A DNA stretch of 64,000 nt from an uncultured Cytophagales bacterium (lineage in GTDB: Bacteria; Bacteroidota; Bacteroidia; Cytophagales; Thermoflexibacteraceae). This document shows, in pieces, positions 8,951 through 17,605 of this stretch (position 1 is its first letter; every line of letters starts with the position of its first letter). A program made the position numbers and the translations under genes. The notes under the pieces are model-generated. The model was not told the DNA's origin. It worked only from the letters and a program-made list of their open reading frames with translations, and searched no databases. Where the stretch lies: positions 1-64,000 of the forward strand of contig CALHUI010000006.1 of the NCBI GenBank assembly GCA_938039675.1, in the 5' to 3' direction.

Positions 8951-9364
8951 ATGACTACTTTACTCAATAATCGGTTTGTAAAAGTTGAATTGGACGAAGC
9001 GCAGCACCTTTTGTGGGTAGAATGGATGCCACAAACTGCCGATATGTCCGAAGATGAATACAAGAAGATTCTGATAACACTGGTTGAATTTGTCAATAGA
9101 CATCAGGTAAAATACTGTCTGGACGATACGCTCAATTTTGCTTATGTCATTATGCCTGATTTACAGGAATGGACGGCAATTGAATTCAATACGCGCCTGA
9201 CATCTACCAACCTGCAAAAAGTGGCATTAATTACCCCCAAAGAATTGATTGTAAGCCTATCGATAGAACAAACAACCGACGAAATAGGGGTAACCGATAG
9301 GGGTAAATTTACAGTCAAATACTTCGACAACACAAACAAGGCCGTTCAGTGGCTGACTAAGTAA
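8951..9364 (+). CDS. STAS/SpoIIAA-like small protein
   Basis: A 137-residue soluble protein. Its layout is alternating beta and alpha segments, with a mid-chain TLNFAYVIMPDLQEW and an ending VKYFDNTNKAVQWLTK. The same ending pattern (VKYF-x-N, then A-x-x-WL) occurs in the protein at 48375-48779. Similar lone proteins are common in Cytophagales and are often labelled STAS or SpoIIAA-like, but their role is unknown. The ATG at 8951 is preferred over an earlier in-frame start at 8900. It stands between gpmI's divergent neighbour and recG. Confidence 0.55.
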   Translation: MTTLLNNRFVKVELDEAQHLLWVEWMPQTADMSEDEYKKILITLVEFVNRHQVKYCLDDTLNFAYVIMPDLQEWTAIEFNTRLTSTNLQKVALITPKELIVSLSIEQTTDEIGVTDRGKFTVKYFDNTNKAVQWLTK

Positions 9365-9394
9365 CGTCCCTTAGCCCGTAACACCGTTATTTTG

Positions 9395-9402
9395 TATTTT
9401 TG
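9395..9402 (+). promoter_or_regulatory. recG promoter -7 element
   Basis: TATTTTTG is a perfect TAnnTTTG. It overlaps the upstream candidate TTG start at 9400, which argues that recG begins at TTG 9451, some 45 bases downstream. Confidence 0.55.
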
Positions 9403-9450
9403 TGTGCCGGATTATCACATAATGGTACAAAACGTATAACTTCTGCCGCC

Positions 9451-11544
9451 TTGTCTGACATCTTAGACACCAAAATAGAATATCTCAAAGGCACAGGCCC
9501 CCAAAAAGCAGCCCTGCTGAATACAGAGTTGGGGATTTTCACCTATCGGGATTTGTTGGAGCACTATCCGCTTCGGCACGAAGACCGCACGAAGTTTTAC
9601 GACATTGCCGAAATCACGGAAGACTACCCCTATGTGCAACTGCGCGGCGTAATTGACAATGTGCAATTGCACGGCGCAGGCAACAAAAAACGCCTAACCG
9701 CGCAACTTTCCGATGCTACGGGCATGGTAGAACTTGTCTGGTTTCAGGGCATCCAATGGGTGATGCCCAAACTCAAACGCGGCGTTGAATACGTAGTTTT
9801 CGGCAAGCCCAATCTGTTTGGCAGAAGGTTCAATATTGCCCACCCCGAAATAGAGCCGTACATTGCGGGGCAAAGCGAAGCCACAGCGCTCACTCCCGTT
9901 TACCCTACCACGGAAAAACTCAAAAAGCGCTTTTTGGACAGCAAAGGCATTGCTTTGCTGCAAAAAAACCTGCTGGAAGCCGTTTACAACCAAATTGAGG
10001 AAAATCTGCCGCCGTCGGTGATGGAGAAATACAAACTTATGCCGCGCCGTCAGGCATTGCTCAATGTGCACTTTCCGAAAACGCCCGAACTGCTGCGCAA
10101 GGCTTTGGTGCGGATGAAGTTTGAAGAATTTTTCTTCATCCAATTGCGGTTACTAATGCAAATGGGCGCGCGCAAGCGGCAAAACGCAGGGCAGGTATTT
10201 CGCAATGTGGCGCTGCTAACCGAATTTTACAACAAACACCTGCCCTTTGACCTGACCGATGCACAAAAGCGCGTCATCAAAGAAATTTTTGGCGATATGA
10301 AGTCCGGCAGGCAGATGAACCGCCTGCTGCAAGGCGACGTAGGCAGCGGTAAAACCATTGTTGCCTTCATTTGTATGCTCATTGCGATAGACAACGGCGC
10401 ACAAGCCTGCCTGATGGCTCCTACGGAAATCCTTGCCGAACAGCACTACAACGGTCTGAAAGTCTTTGCCGACAAAATCGGCGTTCGCATTGCCAAACTG
10501 ACGGGCTCTACCAAAACCGCCGACCGCCGTGCCCTGCTGGAAGACCTGAAAAACGGCAGCCTGCACATTGTTGTCGGTACACACGCGCTGATTGAAGACG
10601 TAGTGCGGTTTAATAATCTAGGCCTTTGCGTGATTGACGAGCAACACCGCTTTGGCGTAGCACAACGCGCCAAACTCTGGGAGAAAAACCCGCAGGTGCT
10701 GCCCCACGTGCTGGTGATGACTGCTACGCCAATTCCTCGCACGCTAGCAATGACTCTCTACGGCGATTTAGACGTTTCAGTGATAGACCAACTCCCCGCG
10801 GGGCGCAAACCGATTCAGACCGTTCATTATTACGATGCCCACCGCTTGAAGGTCTTTGCCTTTATAAGGCAGCAAATTGCACTGGGTAGGCAGGTATACG
10901 TGGTCTATCCACTCATTGAGGAGTCGGAAAAAGTGGACTACAAAAACCTGATGGACGGCTACGAAAGCATCTGCCGTGCCTTCCCCGATGTGCCCGTGAG
11001 CATCATACACGGTAAAATGAAGCCGCAAGACAAAGACTTTGAAATGCAGCGTTTCGTGCGTGCCGAAACCAAAATTATGGTGGCTACTACCGTAATTGAG
11101 GTAGGCGTGAACGTTCCTAATGCCAGCGTGATGGTGATTGAAAATGCCGAAAAATTCGGCTTGGCACAACTCCACCAACTGCGTGGGCGCGTTGGGCGTG
11201 GTGCGGAGCAATCCTACTGTATCCTGATGACCGGCTTCAAACTCAGCAAGGAGGCCAAACTGCGCATAGAAACAATGGTGCGTACCAACAACGGCTTTGA
11301 AATTGCCGACGTGGATTTGCGGCTGCGTGGCCCCGGCGACTTGGAAGGCACTCAGCAAAGCGGCGTATTAGACCTCCGACTGGCTGACATCAGCCGCGAC
11401 CAGAAGATTTTGCAGGCAGCCCGCGAAACTGCCGCCGAGATGCTTGCAAAAGACCCCGAGCTTTCCTGCCCTGAGCATTTACCCGCCTACCAACAACTGC
11501 AACGCCAACGCAAACACCAAAAAGGCTGGGGGCAAATCAGTTGA
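9451..11544 (+). CDS. recG: ATP-dependent DNA helicase RecG
   Basis: A branch-migration helicase that remodels stalled forks and recombination intermediates. From TTG 9451 the product is 697 residues, close to the family norm. It has an N-terminal wedge/OB domain (IEYLKGTGPQKAALL, then the fork-binding region), then superfamily 2 helicase motifs: QGDVGSGKTIVA (Walker A), MAPTEILAEQH (Ia), VIDEQHRFG (II), TATPIPRT (III), VATTVIEVGVNVPNA (V) and QLRGRVGRG (VI). The C-terminal region includes ADVDLRLRGPGDLEGTQQSG. An earlier in-frame TTG at 9400 sits inside the promoter and is not likely to be used. Confidence 0.95.
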   Translation: MSDILDTKIEYLKGTGPQKAALLNTELGIFTYRDLLEHYPLRHEDRTKFYDIAEITEDYPYVQLRGVIDNVQLHGAGNKKRLTAQLSDATGMVELVWFQGIQWVMPKLKRGVEYVVFGKPNLFGRRFNIAHPEIEPYIAGQSEATALTPVYPTTEKLKKRFLDSKGIALLQKNLLEAVYNQIEENLPPSVMEKYKLMPRRQALLNVHFPKTPELLRKALVRMKFEEFFFIQLRLLMQMGARKRQNAGQVFRNVALLTEFYNKHLPFDLTDAQKRVIKEIFGDMKSGRQMNRLLQGDVGSGKTIVAFICMLIAIDNGAQACLMAPTEILAEQHYNGLKVFADKIGVRIAKLTGSTKTADRRALLEDLKNGSLHIVVGTHALIEDVVRFNNLGLCVIDEQHRFGVAQRAKLWEKNPQVLPHVLVMTATPIPRTLAMTLYGDLDVSVIDQLPAGRKPIQTVHYYDAHRLKVFAFIRQQIALGRQVYVVYPLIEESEKVDYKNLMDGYESICRAFPDVPVSIIHGKMKPQDKDFEMQRFVRAETKIMVATTVIEVGVNVPNASVMVIENAEKFGLAQLHQLRGRVGRGAEQSYCILMTGFKLSKEAKLRIETMVRTNNGFEIADVDLRLRGPGDLEGTQQSGVLDLRLADISRDQKILQAARETAAEMLAKDPELSCPEHLPAYQQLQRQRKHQKGWGQIS

Positions 11545-11582
11545 TATGGAGGAGGGTGTATTGAAAATTGCTTGCAAAACTT

Positions 11583-11612
11583 AGAGCAAAATGGTAGCCC
11601 TGTTGCTCTTTT
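11583..11612. terminator. Weak hairpin between recG and the SulP gene
   Basis: AGAGCAA (11583-11589) pairs with TTGCTCT (11603-11609), with a short T run on the plus side. It lies between convergent gene ends and may act in both directions. Confidence 0.4.
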
Positions 11613-13248
11613 AAGGCGATGCCTTTCCAACACCGATGTTTTTGCGTCCTGCCATCGGATGTGCTGAAAATGGTTGGTGATGTTCTATGCCGGTTAATTG
11701 TACTGAGCCGCCGTTTCGTTCATATTCATGCTGTAAATGATGTACCCGCTCAAAGAAAGTGTGGTCTATAATATGGGTTTTTGAAAAGTCTATGATAATT
11801 TTTTTACTTGCGGGAATTTGTTTAATTTTTTTCTTGAACGATAAATAGTTAGTGAACATCGAATCTCCCTCTACATGAACAACTACTTCATTGTCCGACT
11901 TATAATCTATATAAGCATGTGCTTGAAATACATTTTTTAGAGAAGCGCCTCGCAACCACAGGGTCAGGTATTTAACTAATATGCCTGCTGCTACACCTAA
12001 GAGTAAATCCGTAGCTAATGTTACTATAACGGTTACGACGAAAATGAGCAGTTGTTCTTTGCCGATTTTCCATGCATGCTTAAAATGGCTCGGTGCTGCT
12101 AAGCGATAACCTGTAACTACTAACATAGCTGCCAATGCTGCCAGTGGTATTTGGTGAATCAATTGGGGTAGCAAGGCTACAAAAAGGAGTAAAAATAAAC
12201 CGTGAAACCAGTTTGCCCATCGTGTTTTAGCTCCGTTGCTAACATTGGCCGAACTACGGACTACTTCGGCAATCATGGGCAGTCCGCCAATTAAGCCACA
12301 TACAACATTGCCTACTCCTACTGCCAGCAAATCTTTATTAGCATTCGATTTGCGTTTATAGGGGTCTAAATAGTCAATTGCTTCTACTGTCAATAAGGAC
12401 TCTAAACTGCCTACAAGTGCAAAAATAATTATGTATTGAACAGATGCGGCAGTAAAAATTTTAGAGAAATCGGGGAAGGTAATACCGCTCAAAATATTAT
12501 CGGGCAAATTAACTAAGAAATTTGTACCTACATGATAGCTATGATTGCTGAATATGTAATCATGCTCATGGTCAAGTTCAAAGAAGCGCCCTATAAGAAT
12601 GGCTATTATAACAACAACAAGTGGTGCAGGTATTTTTTTGATGAGGGGATGTTTAATCAGCTGCATTAAAATCAGTATAAGCAGACTAATAATACCTATA
12701 AATGCAATTTTAGGATTTAATGAGGCAATGCTCTCTGGAATTTCGCCCAATAATTCAAGGGGTTCTTTACCGTTGGGTTTCACACCAAGCATTATATGTA
12801 TTTGTTTGCTGATAATAATAATGCCGATAGCAGCAAGCATGCCATGTACGACAGAAGCAGGAAAAAACTCACCCAATGAACCTGCACGCAGTAGTCCGAA
12901 AATAATCTGTAAAATGCCTGCGACTACAACAATGGCCAATGTAAGCCTGTAGCCTGCCGTCATATCACCTTGGCCTAAGGAATCGACGGCACTGGCTGCT
13001 ATGGCTATTAATCCTGCGGCAGGGCCTTTAATAGTGAGGTATGAACCTGAAAAAAAACCAACAAGTAAACCGCCCACAATAGCCGTCAGCACCCCTGCTA
13101 AGGGGGGGAAACCACTTGCCATAGCAATGCCTAAACACAGTGGCAATGCAATTAAAAACACAAGGAAACCCGATGTTGCATCGGTCTTATAATATTTTAA
13201 CATTCCTGCTAAACCATCGGCGGGAGGTTGAATATAATGACTTTTCAT
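11611..13248 (-). CDS. SulP-family anion transporter with C-terminal STAS domain
   Basis: A 545-residue inner-membrane protein with roughly a dozen hydrophobic segments. It starts with the SulP signature region ATSGFLVFLIALPLCLGIA, followed by GPAAGLIAIAA, and has GNVVCGLIGGLPMIAEVVRSS in the middle. After about residue 440 a cytoplasmic STAS-like domain follows (VVVHVEGDSMFTNYLSF, IIIDFSKTHIIDHTFFE). SulP proteins carry sulfate, bicarbonate or other anions. No carbonic anhydrase or sulfate-assimilation gene is next to it, so the substrate is open. The start could also be the internal Met at 13203. By eye the gene is more A/T-rich than its neighbours. Confidence 0.85.
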   Translation of the reverse strand: MKSHYIQPPADGLAGMLKYYKTDATSGFLVFLIALPLCLGIAMASGFPPLAGVLTAIVGGLLVGFFSGSYLTIKGPAAGLIAIAASAVDSLGQGDMTAGYRLTLAIVVVAGILQIIFGLLRAGSLGEFFPASVVHGMLAAIGIIIISKQIHIMLGVKPNGKEPLELLGEIPESIASLNPKIAFIGIISLLILILMQLIKHPLIKKIPAPLVVVIIAILIGRFFELDHEHDYIFSNHSYHVGTNFLVNLPDNILSGITFPDFSKIFTAASVQYIIIFALVGSLESLLTVEAIDYLDPYKRKSNANKDLLAVGVGNVVCGLIGGLPMIAEVVRSSANVSNGAKTRWANWFHGLFLLLFVALLPQLIHQIPLAALAAMLVVTGYRLAAPSHFKHAWKIGKEQLLIFVVTVIVTLATDLLLGVAAGILVKYLTLWLRGASLKNVFQAHAYIDYKSDNEVVVHVEGDSMFTNYLSFKKKIKQIPASKKIIIDFSKTHIIDHTFFERVHHLQHEYERNGGSVQLTGIEHHQPFSAHPMAGRKNIGVGKASP

Positions 13249-13327
13249 AAAGGAATTAGGAAATTATTAAAAGGAACTGACACAAAAAATTTGGCTTTAT
13301 CTAATTTCAAAAAGCAGCAGTTGCCTT

Positions 13328-13696
13328 TTATAATCTCCAATTGCAGAATATTAAGAAGCGCTTGACATCATTCCATGCCTGTTTAGCTACTTTGCTACCA
13401 ATGCCAGATAAAAAAAGTAATGAATAAGAAGGGTATCTCACAAGCTGTACATGAAATAACCCCAAGTGATATTCATTAACTACTTCTCCTTCCTCTACAG
13501 ACGCTATCAGGCAATACTCTTGTAGATGCGTTGAAATAATGTTGCACTGTTCGAAGCGTACAAAGGAAACATGCGTACTTGCATTTATTTCTTCCGCTGT
13601 ACCTGCAATTGCAATAGGAGTACCTTTAGAAGAACTTAATGCGAAAAGCAGCAGTAAAATTGCAAAGACAGATAAAAGACTTTTGAATATACGCAT
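13328..13696 (-). CDS. Small exported protein of unknown function
   Basis: From the ATG at 13696 the product is 122 residues: a short basic start (MRIFK), a strongly hydrophobic segment (residues 6-20) typical of a signal peptide or membrane anchor, then a soluble domain with three Cys residues. I do not recognise the family. It is upstream of the SulP gene on the same strand, about 80 bp from it, so they may be co-transcribed. A longer start at 13744 would add 16 residues before the signal and is less likely. Confidence 0.5.
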   Translation of the reverse strand: MRIFKSLLSVFAILLLLFALSSSKGTPIAIAGTAEEINASTHVSFVRFEQCNIISTHLQEYCLIASVEEGEVVNEYHLGLFHVQLVRYPSYSLLFLSGIGSKVAKQAWNDVKRFLIFCNWRL

Positions 13697-13820
13697 ACCA
13701 CATATAAGCAATGACAAAATATGTGATTTAGTTTCTAATTTCAAAATTTTACTGCCAAATTGCAGGACATTTTCAGGGTTTTACCCCTTGGCTGTTATTG
13801 TGTCATAGTGTAGTATTCGA

Positions 13821-15131
13821 ATGAAAACAAAAAAGTTACCGCTGTACGTTCAGATTCTCATAGGGCTTGTGCTGGGGCTGTTTTGGGGGCTGGCGAGTGC
13901 TTGGTTTAAATTTCCCGCTTCTCTGACCATAGAGTTTATCAAACCATTAGGGACAATTTTTGTAACTTTATTGAAAATGATTGCCGTGCCGTTGGTATTG
14001 GCATCTCTGATTGTGGGGGTGGCAAGTTTGCACGACATTCGCAAACTGTCCCGCATTGGCGGTAAAACCATAGCCATTTACATAGGCACCACGATAGTTG
14101 CCATTACGATTGGCTTAACCATTGCCAACCTTGTAAAACCCGGTGAGCGCTTGCCAGAGGCTACACGGCAACAACTGATGAGCGTTTACACAGATAAGAC
14201 TTCAAACAGTGTAAATACGGTTGCCAAATTAAAAGAACGCCCAATTTTGCAGCCATTGGTAGATATTTTCCCCGACAACATCACCAGTGCGGCGGCTGAT
14301 AATACCCGCATGTTGCAAGTGGTGTTTTTTGCCATGATTATGGGGGTGGCACTTATCAAAATAGCGCCGGAGAAGCGCAATACACTTGTGGCATTTTTTG
14401 ATGCACTCAACGATGCCATCATTCAGATTGTGGATTTGATTATGCTGCTTGCTCCCGTAGGCGTTTTTGCACTCATCGGCTCACTGATTGTGGAAATTGC
14501 CGGCGATGATATTTCACAGGCAGCCAGTTTGTTAAGCGGGCTTGCATGGTACACGGCCTGCGTAATCATCGGGCTTTTTATTCATGCCTACCTGTTCTAT
14601 CCCCTACTGTTCCGCTCCGTAGCGAAAATCGGCTACATGCAATTTTTCCGTGCCATTCGCGCCGCACAGTTGGTAGGTTTCAGTACGAGCTCGAGCAATG
14701 CCACATTGCCCGTTACTATGAAACGTTGTCAGGAGAGTTTAGGCATTCCCGAAGAGATGACCAGTTTTATTCTGCCATTAGGTGCTACCATCAATATGGA
14801 CGGTACAAGTTTGTATCAGGGTGTAGCGGCTGTGTTTATTGCGCAGGCATTGGGCATAGACCTCACCATAACCGACCAGTTAATGATTCTGCTGACGGCG
14901 ACACTTGCTTCCATTGGCTCGGCGGGTGTACCCGGTGCAGGTATGGTAATGCTGGTAATTGTGTTGGAATCTATTCAGGTGCCTTCGGCAGGCATTGCGC
15001 TGATTGTGGCGGTGGATAGAATCTTGGATATGATACGTACTGTGGTGAATATTACCGGCGATGTTACTGTAGCGGCAGTAGTTACAGCCACCGAAGGCAA
15101 ATTTGAACCGGTAACGGCCACAGACGACTAA
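13821..15131 (+). CDS. Dicarboxylate/amino-acid:cation symporter (DAACS family)
   Basis: A 436-residue inner-membrane symporter that takes up glutamate/aspartate or C4-dicarboxylates with Na+ or H+. It has the family landmarks: an N-terminal hydrophobic region with PLGTIFVTLLKMIAVPLV, the serine-rich loop VGFSTSSSNATLPVT, PLGATINMDGTSLYQG in TM7 and GSAGVPGAGMVML in the second hairpin loop, followed by the substrate-binding helix with DRILDMIRTVVNITGD. The arginine in that last motif favours acidic substrates. The next gene, an ABC ATPase, starts 14 bp after its stop, so they form an operon. Confidence 0.92.
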   Translation: MKTKKLPLYVQILIGLVLGLFWGLASAWFKFPASLTIEFIKPLGTIFVTLLKMIAVPLVLASLIVGVASLHDIRKLSRIGGKTIAIYIGTTIVAITIGLTIANLVKPGERLPEATRQQLMSVYTDKTSNSVNTVAKLKERPILQPLVDIFPDNITSAAADNTRMLQVVFFAMIMGVALIKIAPEKRNTLVAFFDALNDAIIQIVDLIMLLAPVGVFALIGSLIVEIAGDDISQAASLLSGLAWYTACVIIGLFIHAYLFYPLLFRSVAKIGYMQFFRAIRAAQLVGFSTSSSNATLPVTMKRCQESLGIPEEMTSFILPLGATINMDGTSLYQGVAAVFIAQALGIDLTITDQLMILLTATLASIGSAGVPGAGMVMLVIVLESIQVPSAGIALIVAVDRILDMIRTVVNITGDVTVAAVVTATEGKFEPVTATDD

Positions 15132-15145
15132 CTAAAAAAATTCCC

Positions 15146-16156
15146 ATGCTACTGAGTTTTTTAGAAGTAGAACATCTTTATAAACAATATGCAGGGCAGG
15201 CACAGCCTGCACTTTCAGGCGTATCGTTTACTGCCAACCAGAGTGAAATCATCGTTATTCTGGGCGAAAGCGGCGCAGGGAAGAGCACGTTGCTGCGCAT
15301 TATGGCAGGTTTGGAGATGCCAGACAGCGGTCATGTATGGCTGGACGGACGACCTGTGCCCGACCCTTCCCAAAAATTAGTACCCGGCGACCCGCGCGTG
15401 GCACTGATTCAGCAAGACTTTGGTTTGTTCAATAAAATGAACATTGCCGACAATATTTCCTATCCGATTTTATCGCAGCCCGCTGCCAAACAACAGGCGC
15501 GAGTGAAGGAGTTGCTAGAACTGATTCGCCTACCCGGCATAGAGAAAAAACTGCCTGCCCAACTTTCGGGAGGTGAACGGCAGCGAGTGGCAGTGGCACG
15601 TGCGTTGGCAGCTAAACCGCGTTTGCTGCTGATGGACGAGCCTTTCAGCCAGATGGACTACCCCATGCGCCACAGCTTGCGCAAAGACCTCAAAAGAATC
15701 ATTTTGCATGAGCAAACAACCGTTGTAATGGTTACACACGAGCCGTTGCACGCACTTGCAGTAGCTGATAAATTAGCCGTTATGCGCAACGGTAAAATTT
15801 TGCAAATAGGCACTTCGGAGGAAATTTACCGCTATCCGAATACCGAATACGTGGCTATGGCTGCCGGCGAAGTAAATATTTTACCCGCTGAGGTGATGCC
15901 CTTGTCGCTGCGGGCTAATTTGGAACGTCCGTCAGCTAAAATTTGCCTGCGCCCCGAAGATTTGGAGTTAGTACCGGAAAAAGAGGCACTGATGCGCGGC
16001 ACTGTATTGAGCAACGAGTTTGCCGGTGCATACCGATTAGTAACCGTACTTTTGCCAAGCGCACACGAGGTCAAGGTGCTTTACACAGGTAAACCGCCCG
16101 TAAGCGGTTCGCAAACAGGCTTACTGATTCGCCGTATTCATTCGCTTAAATCATAA
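15146..16156 (+). CDS. Orphan ABC transporter ATP-binding protein (PotA/FbpC-like)
   Basis: A 336-residue ATPase. The nucleotide-binding domain (about 1-235) has Walker A GESGAGKST, Q-loop region LIQQDFGLFN, signature LSGGERQRVAVARAL, Walker B LLLMDEPFSQMD and the switch histidine in VMVTHEP. The C-terminal part (about 245-330) with KICLRPEDLELV matches the TOBE-type domain of importer ATPases for polyamines, iron or sulfate. No permease or binding-protein gene is adjacent. Its only operon partner is the DAACS symporter, which does not need an ATPase. The end overlaps the tail of hemW on the opposite strand by 19 bp. Confidence 0.85.
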   Translation: MLLSFLEVEHLYKQYAGQAQPALSGVSFTANQSEIIVILGESGAGKSTLLRIMAGLEMPDSGHVWLDGRPVPDPSQKLVPGDPRVALIQQDFGLFNKMNIADNISYPILSQPAAKQQARVKELLELIRLPGIEKKLPAQLSGGERQRVAVARALAAKPRLLLMDEPFSQMDYPMRHSLRKDLKRIILHEQTTVVMVTHEPLHALAVADKLAVMRNGKILQIGTSEEIYRYPNTEYVAMAAGEVNILPAEVMPLSLRANLERPSAKICLRPEDLELVPEKEALMRGTVLSNEFAGAYRLVTVLLPSAHEVKVLYTGKPPVSGSQTGLLIRRIHSLKS

Positions 16157-17283
16157 TTGTCGGGCAGAAATAATTCCAGAGCGATGCTGTCGGCAAGTAG
16201 CCTGCCTTTGTTGGTCAGTATCAGCTGATTATCTTTGATAAAAGCCTGCCCCGATGCCGTCAGCCGAAGCAGATAATCGCTTTGCGATGCCATTAAATCG
16301 TAACCGTAAGCCGTTGAAAGCCACTGCAAATCGGCCCCCCACTGCGTTCTTAGCGAGGTCATCAGGTATTCGTTGATGTGGTCGCGGCGGGTGAGCATTT
16401 CTGTTTCTGCAGGCAACTGACCCGATAGAATGGCTTTGATGTATTTTGCATTATTGGCTACGTTGTAGCTGCGCTGTGTGCCGTTATAGCTGTGTGCCGA
16501 AGGGCCTATGCCAATGTAAGTTCCTTTTTTCCAGTAGTTAGAGTTGTGGCGCGAATAGTATCCCGGGCGGGCAAAATTAGAGATTTCATAGTGCTCAAAA
16601 CCCGCGGCTGTGAGTCGTTCGGTCATTATCTCAAACTGTCGGGCAGCAAATTCATCATCTACGGACTGTATGCGCCCTTTTTTCAGCCAGTTGCCAAACG
16701 CCGTTCCTTCTTCAATCGTCAGGCAGTAGGCTGAAATATGCGTAACACCCAAGTGAATGGCTGTCTGTAAATCTTGTTCCCAGAGGCTATGATTTTCTGC
16801 GGGCAGTGCATAAATCAGGTCGATACTGATGTTGTCAAAACCTGCCTGCTGAGCCCATGTAACGCATGCAAGCGCTTCCTGCGCATTATGTGCCCGATTC
16901 ATCCGGCGGAGGTGCGCTTCGTGAAAACTCTGAATACCAATGCTCAGGCGGTTGATACCTAACTGCCGCAATTGCCGCAATTTTTCAGGTGAAAGGTCGT
17001 CGGGGTTGGCTTCCAGCGTAATTTCGGCATCGGGCAAGATACCGAAAACCTGACGGGTTTTGGCTAACAATTGCGCCAAGTCGCCGGCGGGTAGGAGGGA
17101 GGGAGTGCCTCCGCCAAAATAAACACTGGCGGCGGGTATTGAGTGTTCGGCAGTGCGTAGTTCCATTTCGCGCAACAGCGCTTCCGACATTGCCGCCATT
17201 CCTTGCAACGAGGTGCTAAAATGAAAGTTGCAGTAGTGGCAGGCCTGTTTGCAAAAAGGAATATGAAAGTAGATAGCAGACAT
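16138..17283 (-). CDS. hemW: Radical SAM protein HemW (heme chaperone, HemN-like)
   Basis: A 381-residue radical SAM protein. The cluster-binding CKQACHYC (about residues 10-17) provides the three Cys ligands. It is followed by YFGGGTPSLL, ITLEANPDDLSPE, GINRLSIGIQSF, DNISIDLIYALP and the HemN C-terminal domain with HYEISNFARPGYYSRHNSNYW. Lack of the second HemN N-terminal extension, and the length, fit HemW, which inserts heme into client proteins, rather than coproporphyrinogen dehydrogenase HemN. The start codon is 9 bases from a perfect -7 element, so the leader is very short. Confidence 0.88.
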   Translation of the reverse strand: MSAIYFHIPFCKQACHYCNFHFSTSLQGMAAMSEALLREMELRTAEHSIPAASVYFGGGTPSLLPAGDLAQLLAKTRQVFGILPDAEITLEANPDDLSPEKLRQLRQLGINRLSIGIQSFHEAHLRRMNRAHNAQEALACVTWAQQAGFDNISIDLIYALPAENHSLWEQDLQTAIHLGVTHISAYCLTIEEGTAFGNWLKKGRIQSVDDEFAARQFEIMTERLTAAGFEHYEISNFARPGYYSRHNSNYWKKGTYIGIGPSAHSYNGTQRSYNVANNAKYIKAILSGQLPAETEMLTRRDHINEYLMTSLRTQWGADLQWLSTAYGYDLMASQSDYLLRLTASGQAFIKDNQLILTNKGRLLADSIALELFLPDNYDLSE

Positions 17284-17291
17284 GGATAAAG

Positions 17292-17299
17292 CAAAATTA
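17292..17299 (-). promoter_or_regulatory. hemW promoter -7 element
   Basis: Read on the minus strand, TAATTTTG is a perfect TAnnTTTG, ending 8 bases before the hemW ATG. A leader of only a few bases is predicted. Confidence 0.5.
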
Positions 17300-17340
17300 A
17301 AAAAACATGGACAAAAGTTTGGAAATAAAATGGTGCTTTG

Positions 17341-17348
17341 TAACTTTG
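17341..17348 (+). promoter_or_regulatory. tRNA-Arg promoter -7 element
   Basis: TAACTTTG is a perfect TAnnTTTG, 14 bases upstream of the mature tRNA 5' end. Confidence 0.6.
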
Positions 17349-17362
17349 CACGCTCAAGTGCT

Positions 17363-17436
17363 GTTTTCGTAGCTTAATTGGATAGAGCATCTGACTACGG
17401 ATCAGAAGGTTGCAGGTTCGAGTCCTGCCGAGAACA
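17363..17436 (+). tRNA. tRNA-Arg (anticodon ACG)
   Basis: A cloverleaf of 74 nt can be drawn. Acceptor strands GTTTTCG and CGAGAAC pair with one G-U. The anticodon stem TCTGA/TCAGA encloses loop CTACGGA with anticodon ACG, presumably read as ICG for CGN arginine codons. The T-arm GCAGG-TTCGAGT-CCTGC is perfect. The discriminator base is A and CCA is not encoded. It has its own promoter and terminator. Confidence 0.95.
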
Positions 17437-17444
17437 CGGGCACA

Positions 17445-17477
17445 GACAGGCAGTTTTCAGCTGCCTGTCCTTTTTTT
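17445..17477 (+). terminator. tRNA-Arg terminator
   Basis: GACAGGCAG (17445-17453) pairs with CTGCCTGTC (17461-17469) over a 7-nt loop and a run of T follows. Confidence 0.9.
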
Positions 17478-17605
17478 ATGTCTTCTGCCGACATTTTATC
17501 TATCAAATCGATGCAACTTTGAGCATTTGTTTTGCATTATTGTTCTTAAAAGCAGTATCTCAATCAGCTATTTTTTCGTAACTTAAACAGACTATAGAGT
17601 ACTTT

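Noticed and set aside
10777-11358. Long antisense open frame across recG
   Set aside because: It mirrors a clear helicase coding frame and has no recognisable domain; a shadow of codon bias.
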